Source of the DNA: Photobacterium malacitanum
GTDB lineage: Bacteria > Pseudomonadota > Gammaproteobacteria > Enterobacterales > Vibrionaceae
Assembly: GCF_900185615.1 (NCBI RefSeq)
Contig: NZ_FYAK01000004.1
Coordinates: 1 to 64,000, forward strand
DNA: 64,000 nt
Direction of reading: 5' to 3'
Shown: positions 45,223 through 54,756 of the stretch, in pieces
Layout of the letters: every line of letters begins with the position of its first letter
How positions within the stretch are numbered: position 1 is the first letter of the stretch
Made by a program: the position numbers and the translations under genes
The notes under the pieces: generated by a model
The model's input: the letters and a program-made list of their open reading frames with translations, nothing else
Told to the model about the DNA's origin: nothing
Databases searched by the model: none

Positions 45223-47292
45223 TCAGTTAATTAATCGAAAATCTTGGCTATTCAAACCCATTTTTTGCATGCGCGATAACAAGGTGGTTCGCTTTAACCC
45301 TAACTGATTAGCAGCACCATTAGGGCCAGCAATAACACCACCACAGCGAATTAACGCATCCACTATCATTTGTTTATCTATCATCGGCGAAGGCGATTTA
45401 ACTGTCGCAGGTAATACCGTATCTTGTTCCACGACTTCAACAGATTTACTCGCCGATATAGATGACGACGAAACCAATTCTTGTATAGGTACATTAAGTA
45501 CATGGCCTCGAGTTAAAATAACTGAACGCTCAATCACGTTACGCAATTCACGTACATTACCCGGCCATGAAAATTGCTGCATAATATGCATATCTTCAGC
45601 GGCAATAGAGGTAATGTTTTTACCCATTTTTTTCGCAAGTTCGCGGGTAAAATGTTTGACTAATAACGGAATATCTTCTGCTCGTTCACGCAACGGCGGT
45701 ATTTCAATCGGGAAAACATTCAAACGGTAATATAAATCATTACGGAATTGCTTCTGCTGTACCATTTGCAGCAGGTTGACATTAGTCGCCACCACAATAC
45801 GTACATCGACACTGATAAGCTGGTTTTTACCTACTCGCTCAATTTCATTTTCTTGCAACGCACGTAATAATTTAGGCTGTAACTCCAATGGCATATCACC
45901 AATTTCATCAAGAAATAATGTGCCTTTATGTGCTTGCTCAAACCGACCAACACGTTGAGTAACCGCTCCTGTAAATGCGCCACGTTCATGGCCAAACAAT
46001 TCACTTTCAAACAGCCCACTTGGAATTGCAGCACAGTTCATCTTGACCATATCGGTTTTACTGCGGTGACTCATTTTATGAATAGCGCGTGCAATCAACT
46101 CTTTACCTGTGCCTGATTCACCTAAAATCAATACCGTACTATCGCAACTGGCAACTAAAGCAACCTGCTCTAGCACCTTATTCATCACTTCACTTTGACT
46201 AATAATGTCATCAAAAATAGCATGCTCATCATAGCTATCTTCGATACTAATGAACTTAGTTTGAGAGCGATGTGGAATCGCAGATTGATGCACTTTAATG
46301 CTGTGCATTGCTAATGCAACCCGTGCTGATATTTGTTTAAATAATTCAATCTCACTTAGCTCAAATTGGCTTTCTACCGCTTTGACATAACAAATATAAC
46401 CAATGGTTACACCGCGAAATATCATTGGTATAACACAAGCACTTTTTGCCAACGATGAAAAATAAGGACTATTATCATCCCCTCTTAAAGTATAAATATC
46501 AGCCGCAGTTAACATAACCGCTTTATTATTTTCAACTGCATTTTTAATCATGCTGTCATCAGTAAAAAAATGACATTGATAATCAATTTCACCTTCAATA
46601 TCACCACCAGAATATTGATTATAATGGCCATCTTGAGATTGAATGATTGATAATTCATTCATTCCAAATCGTTGATATAAAAAGTGTAATAGCGAGCCAA
46701 TCAGTTCTTTTTTTGAACTTTGATTAATAACAGCATTAGTAATATCAACTAAAAATTGATAATCCTTATGCTCATTACTTAATTGTTGAGTTAACGATGA
46801 AGCAATTTGATGCTCAAGAATATGTTCGATCATTGCAGCAACCATATTATTGAACAGCTTAAATTGTTTTTCTACATCATCATAACTAGGTAAACGAAGA
46901 TTAATATATTCAATTGCTCCTAACTGCTGATTTGCTATTAGCAGCGGTATTTTACAATAAGTTTGAATATTAGTGTATGCCGGATGGATAGATAATTGAG
47001 GAAATGTTCGATAAAGTTCTTCGCCATTAATATAATGGCTGTATTCACATGAAACAACATGATGAAGACTTAGATTATCCTCTGAATAATCATAGCATTG
47101 GAAATTTTTATTCGCATCTTGATAATATAAGATTGATTGAGCATTTATATCATCTTTTAAAATAATATTAACACGATCGGCATCGATGAATAACAAACTT
47201 TCATTATTTAGAAAATTTATTACACCTGATATATCATTAATAGACAATAATGCCTTAGAAAAGATCATTAAATCGCTTTCAAAATTTTCCAT
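45223..47292 (-). CDS. fhlA: Formate hydrogenlyase transcriptional activator FhlA
   Basis: A 689-residue sigma-54 activator. An N-terminal sensory part (about 1-345) with two GAF-like modules would bind formate. The AAA+ domain at about 365-600 has Walker A GESGTGKE and the sigma-54 loop GAFTGA. A Fis-type helix-turn-helix closes the protein (ANQLGLKRTTLLSRMQKMG). The activator should act at the -24/-12 promoters at 50422 and 58287. A perfect FNR palindrome lies about 100 nt upstream. Confidence 0.93.
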   Translation of the reverse strand: MENFESDLMIFSKALLSINDISGVINFLNNESLLFIDADRVNIILKDDINAQSILYYQDANKNFQCYDYSEDNLSLHHVVSCEYSHYINGEELYRTFPQLSIHPAYTNIQTYCKIPLLIANQQLGAIEYINLRLPSYDDVEKQFKLFNNMVAAMIEHILEHQIASSLTQQLSNEHKDYQFLVDITNAVINQSSKKELIGSLLHFLYQRFGMNELSIIQSQDGHYNQYSGGDIEGEIDYQCHFFTDDSMIKNAVENNKAVMLTAADIYTLRGDDNSPYFSSLAKSACVIPMIFRGVTIGYICYVKAVESQFELSEIELFKQISARVALAMHSIKVHQSAIPHRSQTKFISIEDSYDEHAIFDDIISQSEVMNKVLEQVALVASCDSTVLILGESGTGKELIARAIHKMSHRSKTDMVKMNCAAIPSGLFESELFGHERGAFTGAVTQRVGRFEQAHKGTLFLDEIGDMPLELQPKLLRALQENEIERVGKNQLISVDVRIVVATNVNLLQMVQQKQFRNDLYYRLNVFPIEIPPLRERAEDIPLLVKHFTRELAKKMGKNITSIAAEDMHIMQQFSWPGNVRELRNVIERSVILTRGHVLNVPIQELVSSSSISASKSVEVVEQDTVLPATVKSPSPMIDKQMIVDALIRCGGVIAGPNGAANQLGLKRTTLLSRMQKMGLNSQDFRLIN

Positions 47293-47386
47293 CTTGACAT
47301 TAACTCTTGCTGATAATATGACTTAAATCGTGAATAATAACTCAATCATTTGTTATACAATTCTCAAGTATTTTAGTAACTAAGTA

Positions 47387-47400
47387 TTGATCCATATCAA
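47387..47400. promoter_or_regulatory. FNR box upstream of fhlA
   Basis: TTGATCCATATCAA is a perfect match to TTGAT-N4-ATCAA. It is centred 31 nt upstream of a possible minus-strand -10 (GAGAAT, 47360-47365), the spacing of an FNR-activated class II promoter; TATAAC at 47352-47357 is an alternative -10. Anaerobic control of fhlA is inferred. The rest of the 320-nt gap holds only the fdhF terminator. Confidence 0.65.
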
Positions 47401-47510
47401 TCAATAATTACTAACAATAGCATCACTAAAATAAAAGTAATAATATTATTAAGTTATTGAGCTAAAAATTAAATAAATGCGATTACTTTTACAAAAAAAC
47501 AAATAAGGCA

Positions 47511-47543
47511 CCAAGATAAAAAATAATCAATATTTTATCTTGG
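47511..47543 (-). terminator. Probable terminator of hydN-fdhF
   Basis: CCAAGATAAAA pairs with TTTTATCTTGG around an AT loop. On the minus strand it is followed by a GCCTTATTTGTTTTTTT tail. It lies about 70 nt after the fdhF stop. Confidence 0.6.
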
Positions 47544-47612
47544 AAACCTTATTTTCATTTATGAGTTATAAATTACAAATAAAACGTAATCAGTCTTATT
47601 TAAATAATTTAA

Positions 47613-49757
47613 TTACGCATTTGCAACGTGGTTTTTCAAACGTGCTTTCAAATTACTATACTCAGTTTGTACATAATTTTCAGCCCACGGCTGATCATCA
47701 ATATTTTCTACTTTAACAGCACAATATTTAAATTCAGGCGTCTTTGAAATTGGATCCACATGTTCAATGGTTAATTCGTTACAAGCACCAATCCACCACT
47801 GGTATGTCATGTAAACCACACCTTTATTCACACGGTCATTATAGTTAGCGCGTGAGATAATTTTACCACGACGAGATGATACCCAAACTAATTGTTGATC
47901 ATCGATCCCCAATGCTTTGGCATCATTCGGGTGCATCTGCACATAACCAGGTTCATCAGCCAATGTTTGCAACGCAGCACAGTTACCTGTCATGGAACGG
48001 CAAGAGTAGTGACCTACCTCACGTACCGTTGACAACACTAACGGATAGTCTGCATCAACCTGCTCTAACGGTGGGCGCCAATCTGCACCGATGAAGCTAC
48101 CTTTACCTGATGGCGTTGTGAACTTATTGCCTTCAAATAAGTACGGTGTACCTGGATGATCTTCTGTTGGACAAGGCCATTGTACAGATTTTAGATCAGC
48201 CATTTTCTCGTAGGTAGCCCCTGCATACAGTGGACATAATGAACGTAGTTCATCCCAGATTTCTTGAGTATTGTTATACGACATCGGGTAACCCATGTAC
48301 GTTGCTAACAAACTAAAGATTTCCCAGTCAGGCTTGACATCACCGGTTGGATTCACTGCTTTATAGAAGCGTTGGAAACCACGATCGGCACTACTGTATA
48401 CACCTTCATGTTCACCCCAGCTAGTCGCAGGGAAAATCACATCGGCAAATTCCGCAGTTTGTGTCATGAAGATATCTTGAACGATAACCAGTTCCATCTT
48501 ACGCATGGTTTCACGCATAGCAGCAAGATCAGCTTCTGTTTGTGCAGGATCTTCACCGAAGATGTAAAACGCTTTACAAATACCTTCGTCAGCTTTGTGG
48601 CCTACTTCAGTTAAGCGGTAACCCGGCTTACCTGATAGTTCTACGCCCCATGCTTTTTCGAATTTTTCACGGTTTTCGTCAACAAAAACATCCTGATAAC
48701 CTGGGAACTGATTCGGTAGCATACCCATATCACAGGTACCTTGAACGTTGTTTTGACCACGAACCGGACCACAACCAACACCTGGACGACCAAAGTTACC
48801 GGTTAACAGTGCTAAGCCAGCTAAACCACGAACCACATCAACCGCTTGACCATACTGAGTAACACCCATACCCCATAAAATCATCGCTTCAGGTGCAGCC
48901 GCGTATGTACGAGCCGCCATGCGAATATCCGCAGCGCTAAGACCTGTGATTTCTTCTACAGACTCTGGAGTATAACGTAAAGCAATTTCACGGAACTCTG
49001 CAAAACCTTCAGTGTTATTTTCAACAAAAGATTTGTCGTATAAATTTTCTTCGATAATCACATTCGCTAACGCATTAACGAGTGCCATGTTCGAACCGTT
49101 CTTTAACGCTAGCCACTGATCAGCAACACGCGCAGATTCGATCTTACGTGGGTCACATACAATAATCTTAGCGCCATTTGCACGGGCTTTAAGAATATGT
49201 CTTGCTACAACAGGGTGAGAATCAGCCGCATTGTAACCGAATATGAGTAAGCATTTAGTAAGTTGAATTTCGGGAATAGCGTTACTCATTGCGCCATTAC
49301 CTACTGTTGTCTCCAGACCGGAGACTGATGGTGCGTGTCACACCCTAGCACAGTGGTCAACATTGTTGGTTCCGATCACCGCCCTTGCGAATTTTTGCAT
49401 CACATAGTTGGCTTCGTTACCCGGACCGCGGGCTGAACCTGTTGTCATTATCGCATCTGGACCATATTGCTTTTTAATTGCCATTAGCTTATCGCCGGCA
49501 AATTGAATAGCTTCATCCCAAGACACGGCTTCTAATGCTGATTCACGAGTACGGCGAATCATTGGTTGCTTTAGGCGTGGTGTTAATAAGTTGGTATCGT
49601 TGAGGAAATCCCAACCATAGTAGCCTTTCAAACAAAGTTGGCCTTCATTGGTACGACCCATTGCTGGCTCTGCTGCCACCACTTTGTTATTTTCGACAAC
49701 CAACTTTAGTTTGCACCCAGTACCACAGTAGGGACAAACAACAATTGATTTTTTCAT
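47613..49757 (-). CDS. fdhF: Selenocysteine formate dehydrogenase H (UGA at codon 140)
   Basis: A 714-residue molybdenum enzyme that oxidises formate to CO2 for the hydrogenlyase complex. Cys8, Cys11, Cys15 and Cys42 hold the 4Fe-4S cluster and Lys44 the electron path, at the same positions as E. coli FDH-H. An in-frame TGA (49338-49340) follows VDHCARV, exactly the context of E. coli Sec140, and the frame continues with HAPSVSGLETTVG to the stop at 47613. A SECIS-type hairpin follows the UGA. It should not be annotated as two genes or a pseudogene. It lies 56 nt downstream of hydN. Confidence 0.95.
49301..49340 (-). promoter_or_regulatory. SECIS element for UGA recoding in fdhF
   Basis: After the UGA (49338-49340) and a 12-nt spacer, GTCTCC and GGAGAC form a 6-bp stem closing the loop GGTCT. 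E. coli fdhF has the same loop (GGUCU) at about the same distance, where SelB binds. This marks the UGA as selenocysteine rather than stop. Confidence 0.85.
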
Positions 49758-49813
49758 ACTAACCTTTTGGCTATAATTGTTATTAATGTGTATTTAAACG
49801 AAGGCTTAGCGCC

Positions 49814-50362
49814 TTAGCGCACAATCGCTACAGCAGCATTGAGCGCAGCTGCTTCACGTTTTTGTTTGCTTGTTTGCTGTAATGTTTCAGGTTCAATAAT
49901 CTGAATAGCGCTAGTAGGACAAACTTCTACACACGCAGGACCTGCTTCACGATGAGAACACAAGTCACATTTCAATGCTTGAGATTTAGGCACCATGCGC
50001 TTAAATAGCGATGCACCTTTTGATTCTTCAACCATCTTTGTCACGACATTCATTGCACCATAAGGGCAAGCAATGACACAGGTTTTACACCCGATACAAC
50101 GTGACTGAATCACTTTTACATAGCCATCTTCTAAAACGATAGCGTTATTAGGACAAACCTGCGCGCAGGGTGCATCATCACATTGACGGCACATTACGGG
50201 TGTTGTTACATGCGCATTTTTCACCAATGTCAAACGTGGTGAAAAATCCGTTGGTGCAACACCTGTTAATTTTCCATCTGCTTGATGTGAGACAACACAT
50301 GCGATTTCACAAGTTCGACACCCAATACACAGATTTGGATCTGCAAAAACAAACCGGTTCAT
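49814..50362 (-). CDS. hydN: HydN-like 4Fe-4S electron carrier protein
   Basis: A 182-residue iron-sulfur protein with four Cys clusters (CIGCRTCEIAC, CRQCDDAPCAQVC, CIGCKTCVIAC, CDLCSHREAGPACVEVC), enough for four 4Fe-4S centres. It starts MNRFVFADPNLCIGC like HydN and HycB of E. coli. The position just before fdhF and the presence of a separate hycB support HydN, which aids or couples to formate dehydrogenase H. It is first after the sigma-54 promoter at 50422. Confidence 0.88.
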   Translation of the reverse strand: MNRFVFADPNLCIGCRTCEIACVVSHQADGKLTGVAPTDFSPRLTLVKNAHVTTPVMCRQCDDAPCAQVCPNNAIVLEDGYVKVIQSRCIGCKTCVIACPYGAMNVVTKMVEESKGASLFKRMVPKSQALKCDLCSHREAGPACVEVCPTSAIQIIEPETLQQTSKQKREAAALNAAVAIVR

Positions 50363-50421
50363 GGTCTATACCTTGTTGATATCGATACATCGCAACATAG
50401 TCTTATGCTACGATACCTTTT

Positions 50422-50439
50422 AAGCATTAATTATACCAA
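50422..50439 (-). promoter_or_regulatory. Sigma-54 promoter of hydN-fdhF
   Basis: On the minus strand TTGGTATAATTAATGCTT has GG and GC separated by exactly 10 nt, the -24/-12 signature, with two mismatches to the full consensus. It lies about 60 nt upstream of hydN. The TCGACA cluster at 50564-50619 would be the activator site. Confidence 0.65.
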
Positions 50440-50485
50440 AAATAAAGATTTGATAAATTTATTTTTAACTTACTGAAATTAAATC

Positions 50486-50526
50486 AAAAAAAAAGGAAGC
50501 ACATGCAGTGCTGTACTTCCTTTTTT
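50486..50526. terminator. Terminator after hycI
   Basis: AAAAAAGGAAG and CTTCCTTTTTT form a long stem with inner CAC/GTG pairing and T runs on both sides. It ends the hyc operon before the hydN promoter. Confidence 0.8.
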
Positions 50527-50530
50527 AGTA

Positions 50531-50619
50531 ATGTCGATAACCACATTAACCTCGCCACTTGATTCGACATTATTCGTCAGTGACTATCGACACCCTTCGA
50601 CACCGTTTATTTATCGACA
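50531..50619. promoter_or_regulatory. Cluster of TCGACA repeats (likely FhlA upstream site)
   Basis: TCGACA occurs at 50564, 50587, 50597 and 50614, and a related TGTCGATA at 50533. The cluster is 125-190 nt upstream of the hydN sigma-54 promoter, between the hycI stop and the hyc terminator. The same hexamer clusters at 58417 upstream of hycB. FhlA binding is inferred. Confidence 0.55.
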
Positions 50620-50632
50620 GTGCCAACCGGCA

Positions 50633-51157
50633 TTAACAATGCTCAAAACCACCCGACCCTTGCCACTCAGGCAAACGTTGATAAATAGTTTCAACAGCGG
50701 TTTGCACCATTTCAGTTAGTGGAAATGAAAATGCCACAATCGCTGGTTGAATGCCGACAAAAATCACCTCTGGTACAAAGGTTTTGAGATCATCAATTAA
50801 GAAATTTAATGGCAAACTGTGAGTAGAAACCACATACATATCAACGATAGTTTCTGGATCTATGATCCTAACTTCTCCAGCTTGTTCACCAATATCAGCC
50901 GCATCAACCACAATCACACGTTGCGGTTGTGATTGTCGAATCAGATGCAGGCAATCTTCAGGCATTGAACCGCCTTCAAGCACGCTCCAATTCTCAATCG
51001 GGTTATCTTTGATCATTTTCGCCAATAATGGACCTGCGCCATCATCACCCATCATGCTATTACCCACGGTAAGCACAATATTGCTAACGGACAGATCAAC
51101 ATCATCATTAGAGACACTTTCGCCCATCACGGTTGACAGATTCACTTCCTGCAACAT
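50633..51157 (-). CDS. hycI: Hydrogenase 3 maturation endopeptidase HycI
   Basis: A 174-residue protease that removes the C-terminal extension of HycE after nickel insertion. The motifs VGNSMMGDDGAGPLLA, VLEGGSMPED, VVDAADIGEQAGEVRIIDPE and STHSLPLNFLID match E. coli HycI closely, including the nickel-sensing Asp and His. An N-terminal extension of about 25 residues is not seen in E. coli, so the true start may be further in. It begins 2 nt after hycH. Confidence 0.93.
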   Translation of the reverse strand: MLQEVNLSTVMGESVSNDDVDLSVSNIVLTVGNSMMGDDGAGPLLAKMIKDNPIENWSVLEGGSMPEDCLHLIRQSQPQRVIVVDAADIGEQAGEVRIIDPETIVDMYVVSTHSLPLNFLIDDLKTFVPEVIFVGIQPAIVAFSFPLTEMVQTAVETIYQRLPEWQGSGGFEHC

Positions 51158-51159
51158 AG

Positions 51160-51609
51160 TTAGCGTATTCCTCGAATCATCATATACATAGTTGGCTCAC
51201 GATGAATATCACCTAGCGCTGCAATAAAATCGCGGGTTAATTGCTGTGAACGCGCATTTTGGGTCGAGGTATCAATTCGATCAAAGGCTAACGCCAGCAT
51301 ATTAAGATGTTCTGGATAAATAGTAATTTCGCCAAACACAAAATAGCCCTTCATTTTATTGAACGCTTCACCGTCTTGTGGCAACGCGCTGATCCATGTC
51401 AGGTATTCATCACCTTCGCATTCAATCACAGCTTTTAAACAATCAACTACGCCTAAGTGATGGCCAATTGCCAAACTGTAATACATGATTTGTTTAGCTT
51501 CTTCAGGCACATCATAACTTTCATCAACAAACTTACGCCCTAAAGTATAAAAATAGACGCGTCCTTGGAAATGTCGAGATTGTGTTAATTCCGCTAAAAC
51601 ATCACTCAT
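51160..51609 (-). CDS. hycH: Formate hydrogenlyase maturation protein HycH
   Basis: A 149-residue soluble protein needed for assembly of hydrogenase 3, of unknown mechanism. It begins [21 protein letters not shown], and the [22 protein letters not shown] segment is typical. The ATG at 51609 overlaps the hycG stop as ATGA; the longer frame to 51651 lies in hycG. It is slightly longer than E. coli HycH (136 aa). Confidence 0.88.
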   Translation of the reverse strand: MSDVLAELTQSRHFQGRVYFYTLGRKFVDESYDVPEEAKQIMYYSLAIGHHLGVVDCLKAVIECEGDEYLTWISALPQDGEAFNKMKGYFVFGEITIYPEHLNMLALAFDRIDTSTQNARSQQLTRDFIAALGDIHREPTMYMMIRGIR

Positions 51610-52439
51610 TGCTGACAGCCTCCACATGATGGCGAACCTTGACCAGAACAAGCGTCTGAGCCCGTTAATGCTGCCATGGTTTTTGATAGCAAGATATTAA
51701 CGATTTCAGTTAAACGTGGATCATCTTTGGTCGCAAGATAATCACTTATTTTTTGATCAACGTTATCAGCACTACAGGTTGCAAGTACATTCAATACATC
51801 ATCTGCAATACGCTGTCCTTGTACATAACCCGCAAGTAAGCGCGCTTGACGTTCAATCATCACCTTAATATCCAGTGGAATTTCGGTATGTTTTAAACTC
51901 GCCTTTTGCACTTCAGGTTGGTGTACCTTGGCTTTCAATTTTTGATCAAGTAGCCCTAATGCCACTGCAAATCCAAAAATGGTTGCTGCAGGTGTAGGCG
52001 GACATCCCGGAATATAAACATCAACCGGAACAATTTTATCTGTCCCCCCCCAAACACAGTAAAGATCGTGGAAAATACCACCATCACAGCCACATGCACC
52101 GTATGAAATCACAATCTTAGGATCTGGTGCTGCTTCATAAGCCCGTAATGCTGGAGCACGCATCGCACGTGTTACCGAACCGGTATAAAGCAAAATATCG
52201 GCATGTCGTGGCGAAGCAACAACTTTGATACCAAAACGTTCGGTATCAAAAATAGGCGTCGTTGCGGCAAAAATCTCAATCTCACATGCGTTACAACCGC
52301 CGCAGTCCACACGATATACATAGGCTGAACGACGAATTTCCTTGATTAGCGCATCTTTTAATTTTTGGCTATTGGGTGGCAATTCAACTGGTACGGTCTG
52401 AGTATGAGCTGTGCCAACTAATTGTTTAATACCTTTCAC
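51606..52439 (-). CDS. hycG: Hydrogenase 3 small subunit HycG
   Basis: A 277-residue NuoB-like subunit carrying the proximal 4Fe-4S cluster. Ligands are in [20 protein letters not shown] and [11 protein letters not shown]-terminal extension with extra Cys ([13 protein letters not shown]) is present. The GTG start at 52439 follows GAGGAG and overlaps the hycF stop (GTGA). It pairs with HycE. Confidence 0.93.
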   Translation of the reverse strand: MKGIKQLVGTAHTQTVPVELPPNSQKLKDALIKEIRRSAYVYRVDCGGCNACEIEIFAATTPIFDTERFGIKVVASPRHADILLYTGSVTRAMRAPALRAYEAAPDPKIVISYGACGCDGGIFHDLYCVWGGTDKIVPVDVYIPGCPPTPAATIFGFAVALGLLDQKLKAKVHQPEVQKASLKHTEIPLDIKVMIERQARLLAGYVQGQRIADDVLNVLATCSADNVDQKISDYLATKDDPRLTEIVNILLSKTMAALTGSDACSGQGSPSCGGCQQ

Positions 52440-52984
52440 TTTTGCTCCTCAAGGTAACGTAGGTGACTGACATTTTCGCTGTCTAGCATGTTGTTGCTGC
52501 GACGACATTCAGGGCAAGTTTCAAGCTGTTTACGACGTTCTTGTAATTGTTCACCGCTAACGCCGCTTTGCGCTAAGGTATCAATCACATATTCAAGCAG
52601 TTTACCTGCAACAAAAGGACGCTCACATTGACGACAATTGGCCAAGGTAAAAACCGCTTCATCATACAGATCAGCTTTACTGGTCACTGCTAGCTCAAAA
52701 TTCTGAGTCAGTTTAATTGCATGAGTTGGGCATACTTCTTCGCAACGGCCACAAAAAATACAGCGCGCAGTTGAAAGCTCCCAGCGACGAGTGCCTGACT
52801 TAGTATCAGTTTCCATGATCAATGCATTGGCAGGACAAGCACGAGTACAAGCTCCGCAAGATAAACACTGATCGGCATCGAGTTCAGGTTTACCACGAAA
52901 ATCCTCATTAACTTCCATCGGAGCAAAAGGATACTTAGTGGTAACATTACCTGTTTTAAGTACTGTTTTTAATAACTTAAACAC
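52436..52984 (-). CDS. hycF: Formate hydrogenlyase 8Fe ferredoxin subunit HycF
   Basis: A 182-residue NuoI-like protein. Two 4Fe-4S motifs, [12 protein letters not shown] and [12 protein letters not shown], relay electrons to HycG. The C-terminal part has two further CxxC pairs (CRQCERPF and CPECRR), which could bind zinc, as in HycF/HyfH. It is the fifth gene of the operon, 8 nt after hycE. Confidence 0.93.
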   Translation of the reverse strand: MFKLLKTVLKTGNVTTKYPFAPMEVNEDFRGKPELDADQCLSCGACTRACPANALIMETDTKSGTRRWELSTARCIFCGRCEEVCPTHAIKLTQNFELAVTSKADLYDEAVFTLANCRQCERPFVAGKLLEYVIDTLAQSGVSGEQLQERRKQLETCPECRRSNNMLDSENVSHLRYLEEQK

Positions 52985-52992
52985 ATATCCTC

Positions 52993-54747
52993 CTAAAGCT
53001 TAAATGGCGAGTTCTTGCGGTCAATGCTGTACTGCTCAATCGCTTTATAAGGAATAGTTTTACTACGCTGCTTTTTAGTATCAACAATCGTTACACGGTC
53101 AGTACATGAGTAACATGGATCTAAACTACCGATAATTAATGGTGCATCCGCTACTGTATTACCACGTAACATATAACGTAATGTTGGCCAGTTGGCGTAT
53201 GTTGCTGCACGACAACGCCAGCGGAACAGTTTCTGATTATCACCAGTCATGCTCCAGTGAACGTTTTCACCACGTGGCGCTTCAGTAAAGCCCAACGCAA
53301 ATTTATTTGGCTTGTAATCAAAACCTTCAGTGAGAATTGCACCCGGTGGTAGGTGATCCAAACCATATTCAATCACATTTAATGATTCAAACACTTCACG
53401 AATACGCACCATCACTCGTGAGAATACATCACCATTTTCCATCACTTGAATATCAATCGGCACGCTACCGTATGACTCTAATGATTGACCATGCACAGTA
53501 CGTACATCACGATTAAAACCACTAGCACGAATCATTGGACCAACAGGACTGTAATCACGTGCTATCTGCTTTGATAACACACCCACGTTTTCTGTACGAC
53601 TGCCAATGTTAGGCGTAGCAAGCAATACATCCACCAGCTCTGAGAATTTCTGACGAACTTCTTTCACCATCGCAATACCTTGTACGCGCTGCTGTTTTAG
53701 AAAATCGCGGCGCACGCCACCAATTAAGTTCATGCCATACGTTTTACGTGCACCAGTAAGCAATTCAGCAAGTTCCATGGTTTTTTCACGAACGCGGAAA
53801 AATTGCATAAAACCCGAGTCAAAACCAACAAAGTGGCTTGATAGACCGATGTTAAGCATATGGCTATGTAAGCGTTCAACTTCAAGCAATACAGTACGGA
53901 TCATCTTGGCGCGAAATGGCACATCCACTGATAGCGCATTTTCGATGGTATTGCTGTAACCAACACTATGAGTAAAACCACAAATACCACAGACACGATC
54001 AGTTAGCTGTGCCACTTCATGGTAACCCATACGTGTTTCAGCTAATTTTTCCATACCTCGGTGAACATAGAACATGCGGTAATCGGCATCAACAATGTCT
54101 TCACCATCAACGAACAAACGGAAGTGACCCGGTTCATCAGAGGTAATATGCAATGGACCGACAGGTACAATACGGTTGCTATCATCACCCAGTTGATTAT
54201 CAAACTGATAGGTTTCAGTTTCTGTGGTCGGTTGTGGTCGCTGACGGTAATCCATCGCATCTTTACGTAACGGATGAAGGTTTTCAGGCCAATCATCCGG
54301 TAATACTAAACGACGCTCATCGGGCAAACCTACGGGGTGTAGACCGTACATATCACGGATCTCACGCTCACCCCATACTGCAGCAGGAATAGTCGGTGTG
54401 ATAGAAATAAACTCTTGGCTTGTCGCATCAACCAATACTTTTACGGTTACCCAGCTTTTTACTTCACCTTCCATAGAAAGCGCATGATAAACCGCAAAAT
54501 GCCCATTAAGGCTACGTTCATCATTACCAAAAGTAACCGTTAACCAGCCACCTTGATCGTAATAAAGCCATTTCATCACTTCGACCAATGAGGTCATTTT
54601 TACCGTGATAGTAACCTGATTCTCTGTCTGCCACTCTTCATCAATAATCGCGGATGGAAAGAAATGATTCACACCATCGACATAGTTTTTACCAATACGA
54701 CCCGCTTGTGGCTGCGAGTGAAATTGTTGAGATGTATTGTTTGTCAT
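52993..54747 (-). CDS. hycE: Hydrogenase 3 large subunit HycE
   Basis: A 584-residue fusion of NuoC-like (1-175) and NuoD-like parts with the NiFe site. Nickel ligands are Cys253 and Cys256 (RVCGICGFTH) and Cys545 and Cys548 (DPCYSCTDR). HycI should cut after Arg551, removing 33 residues, just as in E. coli (32). It reduces protons with electrons from formate. All four Cys are present, so it should be active. Confidence 0.95.
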   Translation of the reverse strand: MTNNTSQQFHSQPQAGRIGKNYVDGVNHFFPSAIIDEEWQTENQVTITVKMTSLVEVMKWLYYDQGGWLTVTFGNDERSLNGHFAVYHALSMEGEVKSWVTVKVLVDATSQEFISITPTIPAAVWGEREIRDMYGLHPVGLPDERRLVLPDDWPENLHPLRKDAMDYRQRPQPTTETETYQFDNQLGDDSNRIVPVGPLHITSDEPGHFRLFVDGEDIVDADYRMFYVHRGMEKLAETRMGYHEVAQLTDRVCGICGFTHSVGYSNTIENALSVDVPFRAKMIRTVLLEVERLHSHMLNIGLSSHFVGFDSGFMQFFRVREKTMELAELLTGARKTYGMNLIGGVRRDFLKQQRVQGIAMVKEVRQKFSELVDVLLATPNIGSRTENVGVLSKQIARDYSPVGPMIRASGFNRDVRTVHGQSLESYGSVPIDIQVMENGDVFSRVMVRIREVFESLNVIEYGLDHLPPGAILTEGFDYKPNKFALGFTEAPRGENVHWSMTGDNQKLFRWRCRAATYANWPTLRYMLRGNTVADAPLIIGSLDPCYSCTDRVTIVDTKKQRSKTIPYKAIEQYSIDRKNSPFKL

Positions 54748-54756
54748 ATCTATTAC

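Noticed and set aside
47613..49757. Two separate formate dehydrogenase fragments or a pseudogene split by a stop codon
   Set aside because: The stop is TGA at the Sec140 position in unchanged context, with a SECIS hairpin after it and selA, selB and selC nearby. It is one gene.
51606..51651. Longer hycH start
   Set aside because: The first 14 residues are an out-of-frame reading of the hycG C-terminus; the ATGA overlap at 51609 gives the normal HycH start.
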